64,000 nt of DNA. Origin: Megascapheus bottae (Eukaryota > Chordata > Mammalia > Rodentia > Geomyidae). Within the stretch, counting starts at the first letter, position 1; every line of letters begins with the position of its first letter. Shown here piece by piece: positions 1 through 13,239 of this stretch. Both the position numbers and the translations under genes were made by a program. The notes beneath the pieces are model-generated. The model had not been told where the DNA came from, ran no database searches, and saw only the letters and a list, made by a program, of their open reading frames with translations. The stretch is taken from contig JANJXV010000016.1 of the NCBI GenBank assembly GCA_024803745.1, positions 42,834,525 to 42,898,524 on the forward strand. Direction: 5' to 3'.

Positions 1-385
1 TCTGGTGTTTTCTTGCTGCTAATATTTTACTTTTATTACTGTGGGCTAGTGTGATGCTATCTTACCCTCAACTCATTAATTCAATCAATCTGGGTCCACA
101 TCCAAGTTCTGAAGGATTTCTTAGCCCCACTTCAGCTATGCCCCAGCTCCTCCTTGCATAGACTATTTTCGAGGACCATTTCCCAGGCTTCCCAGTGTTG
201 CTGGGAATCACAGGGCCACACCACCACACTCGGTCATCCCTTGAGATGGAATCTCGCAAACTTACATATGCCTGGCTGACCACAAACTAGGACACCACTC
301 TCACTCTCCATCTCCCAGAAGCTAGGACAACAGGCTGAAGCACCTGACCATTCTAGCATGTTGCTTTTGAGAAGCAGTAGGTACC
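1..385. other. Non-coding flank at window start
   Basis: No supported gene. 61-360 vaguely resembles an old minus-strand SINE (agccccacttcagc...cagcctc), but it is too diverged to class. Confidence 0.4.
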
Positions 386-586
386 TTTTTTTTTTTTTTT
401 TGCCAGTCCTGGGCTTGAGCTCAGGGCCTGAGCACTGTCCTTGGACTTTCTCAAGGCTAGAGCTCTACCACTTGAGCCTCAGCACCACTTCTGGCTTTTT
501 TCTATGTATGTGTTAGTGAGGACTTGAACCCAGGTCTTCGTGCATGCTAGGCAAGCACTCTATCACTAGGCCAAACTCCCCCCCCT
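386..586 (-). repeat. IDL-Geo SINE
   Basis: Minus-strand copy: T-run (A-tail), Geo right monomer (gccagtcctgggcttgagct...), linker, then the ID-like left monomer ending ctaggccaaactccc. Full length but diverged in the linker. Confidence 0.92.
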
Positions 587-2488
587 ATTTTTTAACCATG
601 AACACCACCCTACATGAAGCCTCCAATACCCCAGCAGGGATAACTCAACCCCCTCCTCTGTGGGTCCCCGGACCCAACCTCTCCTCAACCCACCAGGAGA
701 CCTTTTATGGCAGGAATGCAGTCCCCATGGATCTGGGAGATCTCCCCAAACAAAGCCTTGTTAACTCATCTTTAATATTTCTTCCTCTTTTCCTGTCCTA
801 CTGGCCAAGGTCCAGCATAATTTTTTTAAAGAGTTGTTGAAATGACCAAATAAGCTGAAAAGGGAAAAGCGAGAAATCTTTTAACAAAGATTTAAGTCAA
901 GGAGCACAGAGTGTGAGAAAATGTATTTTACACCTGTCAGAGTAAGAGTTCTAAGTTTTCAGATGAGTTTACTTTTCAGTTCCCAAAGGGCACCAATTAG
1001 CTGAACACAAAGAAAAAGAAAGAAGGAAAAAGAAAGGTGCCAGTTCTCCCAGCACATCATTTCCAAGCCTCTGCCCCTGAGTTCACAGGTCCATGTGCCT
1101 TTCAGCTTAGAACCATGTGCTAAATAATCATACAGAGGCACAATCCGTGAAAACATATCACTCTGGATAAATGATAACCATATTTACTGGACATTCATTA
1201 TGGGCCAGGTGCCACTGTCTTATTTGATAGAGCAATCTTGTGCAGAATCTACTCTCACTAGATGACATTTTACAAATGAGAGCAGTAAAGCTCATAGATT
1301 AAACCACATATACAAGGTGACTCATTAACGGGTGGCAGAGCATAGGATATAAGTCAAATAAGTCCATTATCAAAATTGTAGCCATTGTACCAGCCTGCTG
1401 AAGTCAATTACGATTGGAAAGCAAATTTGAAAGGCAAATGGTGACTTCTCTGAAAAGAGACAAATGCTCTAAATGCTCTTCAGCTTCAAAATGATCAGAT
1501 CACTCTCACATCTTTATGTATACTCCACATCCCCATATCAACACTTCAAAACAAAACTATCAATGACTTTTCTAAATGGGTAAGGATCATAAAGCTCCTC
1601 CCTCTCCCCTTCCTCCTCCTCTTCCTTCCCCTCCTCCTTGGAACAAGTGTTTGGGCTTCTGAGCTCCAGAACTGAGAATAGCCATTCTGCTATAGCAGCA
1701 CATGAAGATTGAGACAGTGCAATGTAGACATAACAGCAGAGCTCAGAGAATGGGGAGGGTGGAGTCAGTACCAACTTACTGATTCTTTCTCACAGCAGCA
1801 GGCAGTCATCATTTCCCTCTGTTCTAAAGCTCTACAGACTGATAATCTTCTGCTCATACATATGGTGACTTTCAGTGGACTCTAAGAAATGGCAAGGAAG
1901 AGTGTGAAAAAGAGACATCAGACAAAGAGACAGATTCACCACATGCCATTCTCTTGGCCTGATTTATTCATATTTGAAAATTTAGACCACAGAAATTTCC
2001 CCAGTGCAGTTTTTATATTTGAGCATTTACTTGTCACTGTACCCCTTGAAATTATCATGAAAGAGCTGAGCTAAAAATTGTCTTTGGATGGACAGATGTC
2101 AATATAGAGAGACAGAGATATATATGATCAAATTGAAGTATGATACACACAAGTATACCCACTAAATAATTAACAGACAATAATAAGATAATAAGAATAA
2201 AGTGAATATCTGGGGGGTGGGCGCAGGTAGGGCTTAAAAAAAGCTGAACAGACAAATAGTAAGACTAACGATGAGTAAAACTGTAATAATACTCAGTGTG
2301 CATATGGGAAAATGGAACTGGGTAATACATTTGTAAAATAATAAACATCATTTTAAGTACCTTTTTAAACAAATAAAAACAAAAAGGCTATATGCTAGAA
2401 AAAATATAATATATAAATATAAATAACATGTCTTTTCTGTTATTCTTTCACTTAATGCTCTGTTCTTCTCTTTCTATGATTATAATTG
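587..2488. other. Intergenic, no gene seen
   Basis: Unique-looking AT-rich DNA. Short ORFs here lack codon bias, conserved motifs or splice context. A pyrimidine-rich patch lies at 1597-1640. Confidence 0.5.
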
Positions 2489-2501
2489 ATATGTTTGGTC
2501 T

Positions 2502-2714
2502 TTTTTTCTTTTTTTTTTTTTTTTTTGCCAGTCCTGGGCTTGAGCGCAGGGCCTGAGCACTGTCCTTGGACTTTCTCAAGGCTAGAGCTTTACCACTTGA
2601 GCCTCAGCCACCACTTCCGGCTTTTTTCTATGTATGTGGTACCGAGGAATCGAACCTGGGTCTTCATGCATGCTAGGCAAGCACTTTAACCACTAGGCCA
2701 AACTCCCGGCCCCC
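2502..2714 (-). repeat. IDL-Geo SINE with target-site duplication
   Basis: Full-length copy bounded by perfect 13-bp direct repeats ATATGTTTGGTCT at 2489-2501 and 2715-2727. It carries the one-base-longer box A variant (actttaaccactagg on this strand). Confidence 0.95.
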
Positions 2715-2765
2715 ATATGTTTGGTCTCTTAAAGGTTTTTTTTTTTTTTGCTTCAAATATACTCA

Positions 2766-2985
2766 ATTTTGCCAACACCAGTGGGAGGTCACATCTGTAA
2801 TCCTAGCTACTCAGGAAGCTGAAATCTGAGGATCATGGTTTGAAGCCATGAAATTCTTATCTCCAATTAACCACTCAAAAACTGGAAGTGATAGCGTGCT
2901 ATCCTTGATTACAAGGAGGTTCAAGGACAGTGCAAAGGGCCTGAGTTCAAGCCCCACAAACAACAACAACAACAACAAAATAATT
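2766..2985 (+). repeat. Alu/B1-like + Geo composite SINE (degenerate)
   Basis: Left part reads cacatctgtaatcctagcta, as in Alu/B1 heads. Right part resembles Geo (ggcctgagttcaagcccc). It ends in a (CAA)n tail at 2958-2978. Confidence 0.8.
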
Positions 2986-3015
2986 ACATATATAATATAT
3001 ATTTATTTTTGGTTT

Positions 3016-3150
3016 TGGGGGTTTTTTTTGTTGTTTTTACCAGTACGGCTTGAACTCAGGGCCTGAGCACTGTCCTTGAGCTTTCTCAAGGCTAGGACTC
3101 TACCATTTGAGCCACAGCACCATTTCTGGCTTTTTTCTATGTATGTGGTA
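3016..3150 (-). repeat. Truncated IDL-Geo SINE (Geo monomer only)
   Basis: Geo monomer and linker are present, up to tctatgtatgtggtac; the ID-like left monomer is missing, i.e. a 5'-truncated copy. Confidence 0.85.
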
Positions 3151-4218
3151 CGATAATATATACTTATATTCAATTTTGTCTGCATACTTTCCCAATGTCA
3201 ATTTTAAAATCCCTCTCTATACTGAAATTGGATATTCTCAGATCTATAATTTCTTATAATTGTAATCTACCTAGAGTGTTCTCTTTGGAGGGTAAAGTAC
3301 AATGTTAATGCTAATTTTAGTGTTTTATATGGATATCAGTTTTTCTAGCACCATTTGTCAATAACCTATGATTTTGATCTGCTTGATACTATTCTACCAT
3401 AAATTGTGTCCATTGTGTATGGCTTTGTTTCTGGGTTCAGTAGGTTGGAACAGTGTAGATCACATTTTTTTCCCATCACCACTGGCTCTTAAAGTCATCT
3501 GGGTAAGAGAATGAAATTTTTCAACCTGTTAGAAAAGTCACTTCCTTCCAGGAAAAGTGAGTTAATCTCTTTTCACCAAAAACTAATATTCTGTGAGAGA
3601 CTGTAGAAATGCCACATATCAGGAAAATGACTTCATATGCTTCTTAAACAAGGCTCATCCATCAATATTTGACTTGTCACAACTCTTTCTTAGTTGTATC
3701 CAAGTTTTGATTTTAAATAGTGACACCATATGGTCTCAATTTATCTTTATCTTATATTTTAAACTATGGCACAAACAAACGTGAAAAACATCCCCCTCAC
3801 AGGCTAGTTAGTATCGATCACTTTCTTATTTTACTTCTCACAGGACACAAAAGGTCTCCACAGGACAATGTCTTCTTCCCTGTTGTATACAATCTGTAGA
3901 AGAGGAAGACTGAATCCTGAAAGTAACAGGCATAGTAGTTAGTCAAGTGTGAGGATCAGATTGACAAAAGAGGGCTTCTCCCAGTGTTTTGTATGTGAAT
4001 ATTTCTGTGATGAAACTGCCCCAGGCAGTGAATGTCCCTCAGTACATACAGCTGTAAAATGTCCTGTGGGCAGAGACTTGAGTATAATTTCTAGTCTTCA
4101 CTTACCTCTAGAAATAGCTTTCCTAAACACATAAACAAAGCATGGCTTTTCTAATAGATATTAGCGGTTTAATTATCTGAGTTGAGTCTGGAAAAAAACC
4201 TGTAATTGCACTCACTTC
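3151..4218. other. Intergenic, no gene seen
   Basis: AT-rich DNA. Part of 3180-3450 (ttcttataattgtaatctac...) reads like an old minus-strand L1 fragment, but I cannot support a boundary. Confidence 0.4.
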
Positions 4219-4234
4219 AACAAATCTGCTTCAT

Positions 4235-4577
4235 AATTGAAAGGACCTCCAGGATATAGAAACAAAAGCCATATAACGAATGATTGTTGTCCTTAATGTA
4301 TTATGTTGTCTCTCATCTCCTTTGCTGTCCCTTGGGTATCTCATATTGTTACAGTATCTCACTTTGTTATCTGATATATTGAATTTATTTGTATTTGGTT
4401 ATTTGAAATTTGATAGGGAAGGGGGAAAAACCAAGACGGATGGGGGGATGGGGGGAGGGTAATGGGTACCAAGACATGTGAAAGGGTATCAATGTATGTG
4501 AATTAATGCACCTTCTATCTGGCAAATATCATGTAACCCTTTTATTAATTACAATAAAAAAATTATAGCCAAAAAAA
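4235..4577 (+). mobile_element. 5'-truncated L1 3' end with target-site duplication
   Basis: About 340 bp of L1 3' UTR with a G-rich tract (ggggggatggggggaggg) and an end acaataaaaaaatta plus A-tail. It is bounded by perfect 16-bp repeats AACAAATCTGCTTCAT at 4219-4234 and 4578-4593. The same 3' UTR family recurs at 11018, 12464, 29643 and 38150. Confidence 0.9.
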
Positions 4578-4992
4578 AACAAATCTGCTTCATTTCAACA
4601 TTTGTTGATGTCTCTGTGAAGGATAACCCCAGTTGATTACTGTAACTTCTGCCCCTTGTCAGACTTTAATGAAGTATGAAGCATTCTCAATTTAGTGTAT
4701 CTTCTTTGTTGGCTTTATTTAGCATGGCAACATGGTCAGCAAGACTGTCTTCTAAGGCCATTCTGGAGCCAGCCTCAACGCTTCATCCAGGACCGGTGTC
4801 CTTCATGCTCTGCATGGCCCCTCTATGAACACTGTGCCCTCTCTGGAGCCACATGCTTCTAACTTTCTAAAACTGAATGCTTCCAAGTGCAGCCTGCCTT
4901 TCTCATCTACACATCCAATATCTTCCTCCAGATACAAGCTAGCTGCTGAGGAGAGAATTACACTATAGCCTTCAATGCCATCTGCTGCCTAA

Positions 4993-4994
<2 letters not shown>

Positions 4995-5024
<30 letters not shown>
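4995..5024 (+). repeat. (CA)n microsatellite and ATGG/AT-rich low-complexity tail
   Basis: About 15 CA units, followed to about 5115 by degenerate tatatatgg-type repeats. Confidence 0.9.
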
Positions 5025-5027
<3 letters not shown>

Positions 5028-5115
5028 TGGGTATCTATATATATGTACATATATATATATTTATATATGGATACATATCCATATCCTTACAGATATGGAT
5101 ATAGATATATGGATA

Positions 5116-8100
5116 TGGATTTCCAATTCCAGAATAGGCACAATCAACTTCCTTTCAAATGGAACAACTTCTCAACACAGCAAATGAAGAACACTTAGGA
5201 GCTTATCTTTAATTCATGGAGAGCGTTACTTCCTCACTAAAAGTTGTACCGGAAATTTAATCTGGACTCTGAAGGTTTATATATATTCTCAAGGTAAATA
5301 GAAATGGATGATGAAAAACAGGGAATCTGTTCCTGAAGGATAGACAACATTGCTGCTGTAGTATACTGTGCTGGAGTAAACGCTGCAAGTCATCAGGTCG
5401 CAACTCATACCTGCCAGGCACTCAGAAAATGCATGTTCAACTGGACAGTACTTGAGGCAGAGCCTGAGTAAAAGCCACTCTTTCCACTCACTGCTCCATG
5501 GCCTGCACTTCTTTTTAGCACTGGGCTCTCACCACCCACTGTCCTAAGGATGGAAATCGCTTGTGAGGGTGACCCAGTGATCCCTCATATGTACTCCAGG
5601 AAACAGGGAGCACACAGGGATCTACCTCAGGCTCACTTCCTAGGAGCCTTGATTTGTAATTCAGAGTGCATAGGGATGGTTTTCCAGAATATTAACCCTG
5701 TTAATGTTTCTGAAGGAAAGATTGGGGAGACAGCATGAGCCCGCATAATATATCTTTGAGAATTATCCAAAAAAACCGGCCATTACATGTCTCTCACTGC
5801 AAGCTCCTAAAGCGTCCATCCCGCCAGTTCAGCAGTTCAACCTTCGTCGTGTGCTATGGTCCCTGTCCCAGCAGACGCCCTGCTTTCATCACCCCCTCAC
5901 TTCCCTGAAGTGCTGCCTGTCCCAACACGGCAGGAGGATTCTCATTGAATCAGGAGGCTGACAGGTCTGTGTATGCTGTCCAACAGGGAAGGAGTCCATC
6001 AGGGTAGTGAGTGCCGGGGTGCTGGCCTGCACCCCCCTCCTGCCAAGTGGCCAGAAGTGCTGTATGCCTGGATATGAACGAATCAATGGGCTCCCCAGAA
6101 CAGCCAGACTGCTGATGGTGGGACTGAGCCCTGTGGGAGACCTGGGGTCTCAGCCATCCTCAGCAAAGCTGTGCACCTGTCACAAAAGCAAGGAGGGCTT
6201 GGCACAGCCCTCATATGTGTAAGCAATATCTCCTGTGCACCAGGAACATAACAAGAATTATGGGAGTGAATGGAAGAATACAAAGCATTTAGAATGCTGC
6301 TCTGCAGTTCATTTTGCTAGCCCAAGTTTCTCAGTGAGGATGTACAAACTCTATCTGGTAGATTTAGGACAGACACAAGAAGAAGAAAATGTCTCCCTGG
6401 ATAGATATTCCCCAGTGGAGTATCCATCGCTGTCTTAAGAGTCTGACACTGTGCCTGCCTTTCAATGGGAAACATTACGTATTTATTCCACAAGCACTAC
6501 GTGAGTGAATCTTACGGGCCAAGCAGCAATGCCATGTTTAAGGGAAACTAAGGAGAAGAAAATCTTCCAGCAGAAGAAGCAGTGACACCTCTAACTTCTA
6601 GGCTCGCATCTGCAGGGCCTCACTCTTGTCCCCAGTGCCTACGTCCCCAGTGCCTACGTCCCCAGTGCCTACGTGCCATGTCCCATGTGGAGTATGTCAG
6701 AAGCCGCTGCCTTCTGCTTTCTCCACTCCATCTCTGTGAGTGGACACTGCCCTCCTTTACCTCAGAAGAAACGGCACCATGGACGCCAGGGTTGATGGCT
6801 CTACCAGCAGCCTGTGGACACTAGATGGGCCACAGCAGACAGCACACACGTCTGCTCTGCTTGCCCGCAGCCACAGCACGGTCACTCTGTATATTTGAAA
6901 GTGAAGGTCCAGCTCTGATCTTGTAGTTTAGCTGCCAAACCTTTATTTTTTCCCCTTATGCTTCCTTGTTCTTCCCTTCTTAGATCCTAATCTTGGGGTT
7001 GAACATAACGACACATCATCCTGTGGCTATTGTGCATGGACCCAAAATCCTCATCAAGTTTGCTCAGGACGGATACTTGGGAACTGGCTGAAACCAGTTG
7101 TGCTGGATCACTGTCACTGCCCACAGGTGTGGCAGGTGGGACCTGAGGGCTGCTCGGCCTTCATGCGCACAGCATCAAGGCTCTGCTCATCTCTGCTGGC
7201 TGCAGAGATGAGTCACCATTTGACAAGGGGCAAATCTGCAAAGAAATGACTCCTGCTCCAGGATATTCACACAGGCCATGTTCACTAAGGTTTAAGGAAC
7301 AACTTTCAGTACTCCAGAACTGCCACATATAGTGTCTCGTGCTCGATAGATCAAGGACTGGCTGGTAATCTCTGCTATCCCCACTGCATCCACACGCTGT
7401 GCTCTAAGCATCTGTGCCTAGACGTGGCCCCTAGATTAAAGCTGGGTGTGATTCAATAAGTGCACAGAGGGTCAGTTACTAGATTGTCTGCCGGACATCA
7501 TTTTTTGCCCACAATCCCTCGAGGAAAGCATATCCCCATCACATGAGCAAACTGGGCAGAGACAAGCCAAAACACCTAGCCAAAGTCAGAGAGAGGGTCA
7601 TAAACAGGGCAAGAACATGAGGCTTCAGTGTAAACCCCAGTACCAGCAAGATGTAGATGTAGATATGGATATAAGACAATCTTACTACAAGAACAGGAAT
7701 TAGAACACTGAATATACTGCTTTGGTGAACATGCCTTTTCCTCAACAGCTCTGAGCCAATTTTTCCTGTCTTTTTCCATTTCCAAACCCATCTCTCTTTC
7801 TCCAGTTTCTCTGCTGCTCTTTCTGCCTCTCTTTGTCCACAGCTCTTTCCATATCCTTTACCATATCTCAATTCCCTTTCCACACTCAAGAGCCTCTGAA
7901 GTGGGGAGACAGGCTCACTGCTCAGTCTTCTCTATTGGGCACTGAAAAGAAAGCTGCTTTTGCCTATATCTTTCTAGTTTCTTCCTTCCCATCTTTCTAA
8001 TGTCTTTCTCCCCACATGGACAACTTCAGTTTTACAAAACAAAAATCAACCAGTATTTCAGGACTCATTTTTTCCAGCTGTGAATATAACCTGCACATAG

Positions 8101-8180
8101 CCTGCTGCTTTGTATTGAGTTGGTACATAATAAATGCTAAATGAACTTCATTGTGGGGACCACTGGCTGATGTTGGAATC
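5116..8180. other. Intergenic, no gene seen
   Basis: Mixed-composition unique DNA. Short ORFs on both strands show no recognisable domain. The only structure noted is the 15-bp triplication at 6630-6674. Confidence 0.5.
6630..6674 (+). repeat. 15-bp perfect tandem triplication
   Basis: CCCCAGTGCCTACGT occurs three times head-to-tail at 6630, 6645 and 6660 without mismatch. It is in frame (5 codons), but no gene is supported here. Confidence 0.95.
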
Positions 8181-8196
8181 AAAAGTTTTCTATTTC

Positions 8197-8377
8197 CAGG
8201 CCAGGAGTTTGGCCTAGTGGTAGAGTGCTTGCCTAGCATGCACGAAGACCTGGATTTGATTCCTCAGTAGAAAAAAACTGAAAGTTTTGCTGTAGCTCTA
8301 GTGGTAGATCACTAGCCTTGAGAAAGTCCAAGGACAGTGTTTGGGCCCTGAGTTCAAGCCCCAGGACTGGCAAAAAA
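8197..8377 (+). repeat. IDL-Geo SINE with target-site duplication
   Basis: Flanked by perfect 16-bp repeats AAAAGTTTTCTATTTC at 8181-8196 and 8378-8393. The linker between monomers is partly deleted. Confidence 0.94.
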
Positions 8378-8393
8378 AAAAGTTTTCTATTTC

Positions 8394-11002
8394 TGGCTCT
8401 GTGCCATGATCAAGAATCTGCTACTGAAACATAAATAATTAGCTGTCGCTCAAAGAGGATATATGTGCTTAAAATTCAGAGCTGGTGCAGAAGTCACAAA
8501 CAAAGGTGCATATTCATCTGCTATATGATAATTTCACTCTTTTCACAGAGAAACCAGTACATTTTAAATAACTGAGCGCACCTGCTGCGTACTAGGTCCA
8601 ACAAGCCAGATTCAATGCTTGACACAGAACCCAATTCAAACCTTTCTAGAAAAATAAGGGAATGAGTTTCTCCTATCCACAAATGAGTGGGGAGATCCTG
8701 CAAGCAGCAGCAATGCTCTTTCTTGCTATTATATTCTTGACATAAATCACAGGGATTAAAATGCATGGTGATGCCCCCTGAACCTAACGACACCCTTGAG
8801 GAATAAATGTAAATGCTCACATAAATCCACGAGACTGCATTACATTGTCTGCCTCCAGAATGCAGTTTTTCATCTATTTCTAGTGCCACCATAGACAGTT
8901 TTCCATCTTTTCCATGCATGAAACCAAGTTCTGTCATCCAGGGACTTTTTCCTGAAATAGACTTTTAAAGCAGTTGCCAATGTACTACAACAGGATCCTT
9001 GGGAGAAAGAAGCATGAACGCTGCGACTCTAAGGCCAGCATCATGGGATCCATTTCTGCTGCTCATGCAACATGCACTCCATAGAAACATCAGAGCAGAC
9101 ACTTTAGAGGCTACTTCAGAAACAAATTTCTCTTGTTCGTGATTTACCCCCACTTAAGTAGAACCAATACAGCAAAATTTGCAATTTGGTAGCAGAACAG
9201 TGGCCAGTAAAATCTATTACAAAACAGCAGTGCCTTGTTCTGGGGAAACGGTGAACTGATATTTATAAACTGATATGCACACCCCATTGAGTTCCTCACT
9301 GCGTAATAACTGCCACTCTGTTTCTAAGGCAGAAAGACCTCCATACCCAGCAAATGCTGAGAGCCACAAGCAACGAGGTCACTGAGATGCAAGCTGCATG
9401 TAAACAAAATATCAAATAGTTTTCTTTGCAGGCTCAACAATCTGGTTATATCAGCATTTAATTGTAGGAGTAATGTAATCATGAACTTAATTTCTAATTT
9501 TAAATAGTTTATTATAAAAGCATTAATAATATTACAAATAAAATGTACTCCCAATCCCATGACTTCAACACATCAACCTGAATTTATGTTGCCATTATTC
9601 CTTTTAGTCCCTATTATTAAACAAAAACTCTGTGTGCTTTTTTTACTTAGCTTAAAGTACACTACATTTAAGAAGTACCTGGCATTTTAAATGAGTACAA
9701 AGTGCTCAGAAATCTTTAACCCCAGCATGTTGACCTGAAGAATGTTTGGACTCCTTATGTTTGGACTCTTGTTTTCCTTACAATAATAGCAGCATTAAAC
9801 ACCATTAAACCAAAGCAATTTTTGACCACTTTTCTAGACATATAAATAAACTACTTGCAAGTTTTCATTATCATCATGACCAATTCTCATCCATACACAT
9901 TTCACAGATGACTATATTCACTGATTTTTTGATTCCTGTCAATTTTATTAATATTTTTGCCACTGAACACTTTGTTAAAAGAATACTATTTTTCCAACTG
10001 TAATGGACTAACCTCACATCTCAGCTATCAATTTATGGATTCACATTTCTATGAAGTCTAAATTGAACTAATGATGCACAGAATAAGCATTATTGTAATA
10101 GAAATGGCAGACTGAAAATATACTAATTTTTATAACTTTACATGGTAAGATTTTCCTTTCCTTCTCTGGGAGGAAAATTGTAGGTGTCTAAATATGGTCC
10201 ACATTAATAGCCAGTTTCTTCAGTTAGCACTTTGAGACCTGCCTCCACTTCCCCTTTAAAATCCAAAGTGGAATTGAATCTATTCTATTCCTCTCCAGTG
10301 GGAAAAATACAACCTATGAATCATATTGCTTGTTAATAACATAGAAACAGATGTTGGCTCTAAGCTGACCCAGCATGAAGAGGAATATTCCAGCAAGACC
10401 TATAAAAAAAAAAGGATATGTTTCCTAAGAAAAGTGAAAGTCTTGTCTAAAAGAATAGGGTGTGAATCAAATGTTTATCAGAAATGGTGGCCTATGGAAC
10501 TACTGCCTGTGTCATTTTCTTTTCTCTTGTGACAAGAGCCATTAACATGAAATTTACAATCTTTAAAAACTTTTACACGCATCACATAATTTTAACTAAA
10601 AGGACAATGCAGCCCCATGTATTTCTAAGCAGTTTGCCCCATTTCTCTCTCCTGGCAGTCTTGCCTCTCCTTGGAACCACCAAGGAGTTCCACATTTTAT
10701 ACCCACATATAAGTGATATCATTCCAGATGTGTCAGTATGTGTCTGGCTTCATTTCACATGATGTCCTCTTGACTAACCCATGCTATTTTCTTTATGTCT
10801 TTAGGCCTGATAGCATTCCACTGTGTGTGCATGTGAAAGACAGATTTCTTTATCCACAAGGTGGACTACAGATCTTGACTAATGTACATAAAGCTTCAGT
10901 GAGCATGGGAGTGAAGATATCTCCTCAAAATGCTAACTTCCAATTCTTTTGACTATGCACATGGACATAGAAATACTGAACCATGTGTTAACGATATTAA
11001 TT
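8394..11002. other. Intergenic, no gene seen
   Basis: AT-rich DNA. 10560-10960 contains phrases typical of old L1-derived minus-strand sequence (tgtgtctggcttcatttcac, ggcctgatagcattccactg), so at least part is ancient L1. No coding potential is supported. Confidence 0.45.
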
Positions 11003-11017
11003 TTTCAAGGAACTTCT

Positions 11018-11482
11018 TTTTTTGTACATATCATTTTATTTTTTATTGTAATTAGTAAAAGGGTTACATGATATTTGCCAGATAGAAGGTGCATTAATTC
11101 ACATTCATTGATACCCTTTCACATGTCTTGGTACCCATTTCCCTCCCCCCCTACACCCCCCACCGGTCTTGGTTTGCCCCCCTTTCCTATCAAATTTCAA
11201 ATATCCAAATACAAATAAATTCAATATATCAGATAACAAAGTGAGATACTATACCAATATGAGATAACCAAGGGATAGCAAAGGAGATGAGAGACAACAT
11301 AGTCCATTAAGGACAACAATCATTCATTATATGGCTTTTGTTTCAATATCCTGGAGGTCCTTTCAATTAGCTTCACATTATATGGCCATATGTATCAAGA
11401 TTTTGCTCTATTGCAGATCTCTGCTAGTAGAGCCCAAGGTTTCTACTGATTATGACGAATGAGGGAAACCACTGAGCCTAAG
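11018..11482 (-). mobile_element. 5'-truncated L1 3' end with target-site duplication
   Basis: Minus-strand copy of the same L1 3' UTR, ending in ORF2-proximal sequence. Flanked by 15-bp repeats TTTCAAGGAACTTCT (11003-11017) and a one-mismatch copy at 11483-11497. Confidence 0.9.
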
Positions 11483-11497
11483 TTTCAAGGACCTTCT

Positions 11498-12448
11498 ATA
11501 CTAGTTTCCATAGTGGCTGTGTTCATAGTTCACATTTCCATCAATAGTATAAAATGTTCTAATTTTCCCACATCACCACTAACATTTTGTCTTTTGCTCT
11601 TTAGATAATAACTACTCTAACAGATCTAGCATGCAGAAAATTTCACTGATTTTGATTTGCATATCTTTTATGTTGAACATGTTTCTTATATCTGTGGCCA
11701 TCTTTGTGTCTTCTTTGGAGAAAGATATATTCATAGGCCTTGGTCCATTTTTAACTGGCTATTTGCCCTTTTACCATGGAGGGGCAAGCTGCCACCTTGT
11801 CTCCCAGGAGTTTATTTGCTTTACACATTTCAGTCTACCATCTAATCTACATAGACAGTGTCTCTGTGCCTGAGGTAAAATGGATGAGCTTTTCTTCTGT
11901 CCAGATGGCTCTATAGCTAAAACAGTGCCATCAGTTTCACAGTCCCCACTGCTCTGTGATCCACCTTTGCCATGAACAGTCTGTCCAGCGTGTCTCTGAG
12001 TTGTGGTTGGCCATTTGTTCTTTGCTTGCCCTGAAGGTCAGAATCAGGGCAAGCAGTAGTGTGGCACTGTTTAGAAAGCCCTCCCAAGCCCAGTCACCTG
12101 GAGCTTCTTCAACGTGACTTGGCTATGCTAACTTCTCAGTTGAGAACAGTATCACTGACAAAAAATAGTTCTTTTTGAACAGATTTATCCCTGTTGGCAG
12201 AGGTCATTTCACTGAACACATTTATTTATCCTCTGCTAAACCCCTGCATGCTTCCTGTGTGGCAGTGGTGCATGATGGATCTGCCCCGGCAAACCTTACC
12301 GCTGACCACTGCCAGAGGTGCTCCTCTGGTTATTTCATGTGTATAAACTCAGAAAATCAAACTCTTGGTGTTTCAGAAGGATTTTAAGATATAGGGAAAG
12401 CTACAGTGTAGGGCCTGGTATGCAATAGGCCTTCAATTATTAAAAATC
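11498..12448. other. Intergenic, old L1-like then unique sequence
   Basis: 11498-11760 reads as an ancient minus-strand L1 3' region (tttccatagtggctg, catcaccactaacattttg, ttctttggagaaagat). The rest is unique DNA without a supported gene. Confidence 0.5.
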
Positions 12449-12463
12449 ACAGCAGTTATTTTT

Positions 12464-13224
12464 CCATATATTTTTATTGTAATTAATAGAAGGGTTACAT
12501 TACATTCGCCAGATGGAAGTTGCATTACTTCACATACATTAATACCCTTTCTCATGTCTTGGTCCCCATTTCCCTCCCCCCACCACTGCCTCTCATCTTG
12601 TTTTCCCTCCTTTCCTATCCAATTTCAAATAACCAAATACGCATATATTCAATATATCAGATAACAAAGTGAAATACTGTAACAATATGAGATAACCAGG
12701 GGACAGCAAAAGAGATAAGAGATAACATAGTACATTAAGGACAACAATCAATCATTTTATGGCTTTTATTTCTATATCCTAGAGGTCCTTTCATTTAGCG
12801 TCATACTGTATGGCCTTACATATCTAGATTTGTTCTATTGCAAATCTCTGCTAGAAAAGTCCAAGGTTTCTACTGATTATGGCAAATGAGGGAAACCATT
12901 GAGCCTATGTTCTTTTGAGTCTGGCTTACTTCACTTAATATGATTTTTTCTAAGTCTTTCCATTTCCTTACAAATGGGGAGATGTCGTTCTTTCTGACAG
13001 CAGCATAGAATTCCATTGTGTATAAATACCACATCTTGTTGATCCACTCATCAACTGAGGGACATCTGGGTTGGTTCCATATCTTTGCTATGGTAAATAG
13101 TGCTGCAATGAACATTGTTGTGCTAGTGGATTTAATATGCCCTTGTTTCTGGACAATTGGGTAAATACCAAGAAGTGCAATTGCTGGGTCATAGGAAGCT
13201 CTATGTTTAGTCTTTTGAGGAACA
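12464..13224 (-). mobile_element. 5'-truncated L1: end of ORF2 plus 3' UTR, with target-site duplication
   Basis: The minus strand encodes the C-terminal end of L1 ORF2 ([51 protein letters not shown]) followed by the G-rich 3' UTR. Perfect 15-bp repeats ACAGCAGTTATTTTT flank it at 12449-12463 and 13225-13239. Non-functional. Confidence 0.95.
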
Positions 13225-13239
13225 ACAGCAGTTATTTTT

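Noticed and set aside
7539..7889. Minus-strand ORF of 116 codons
   Set aside because: Low-complexity Lys/Glu-rich start and then hydrophobic text; no homology, splice sites or codon-use support.
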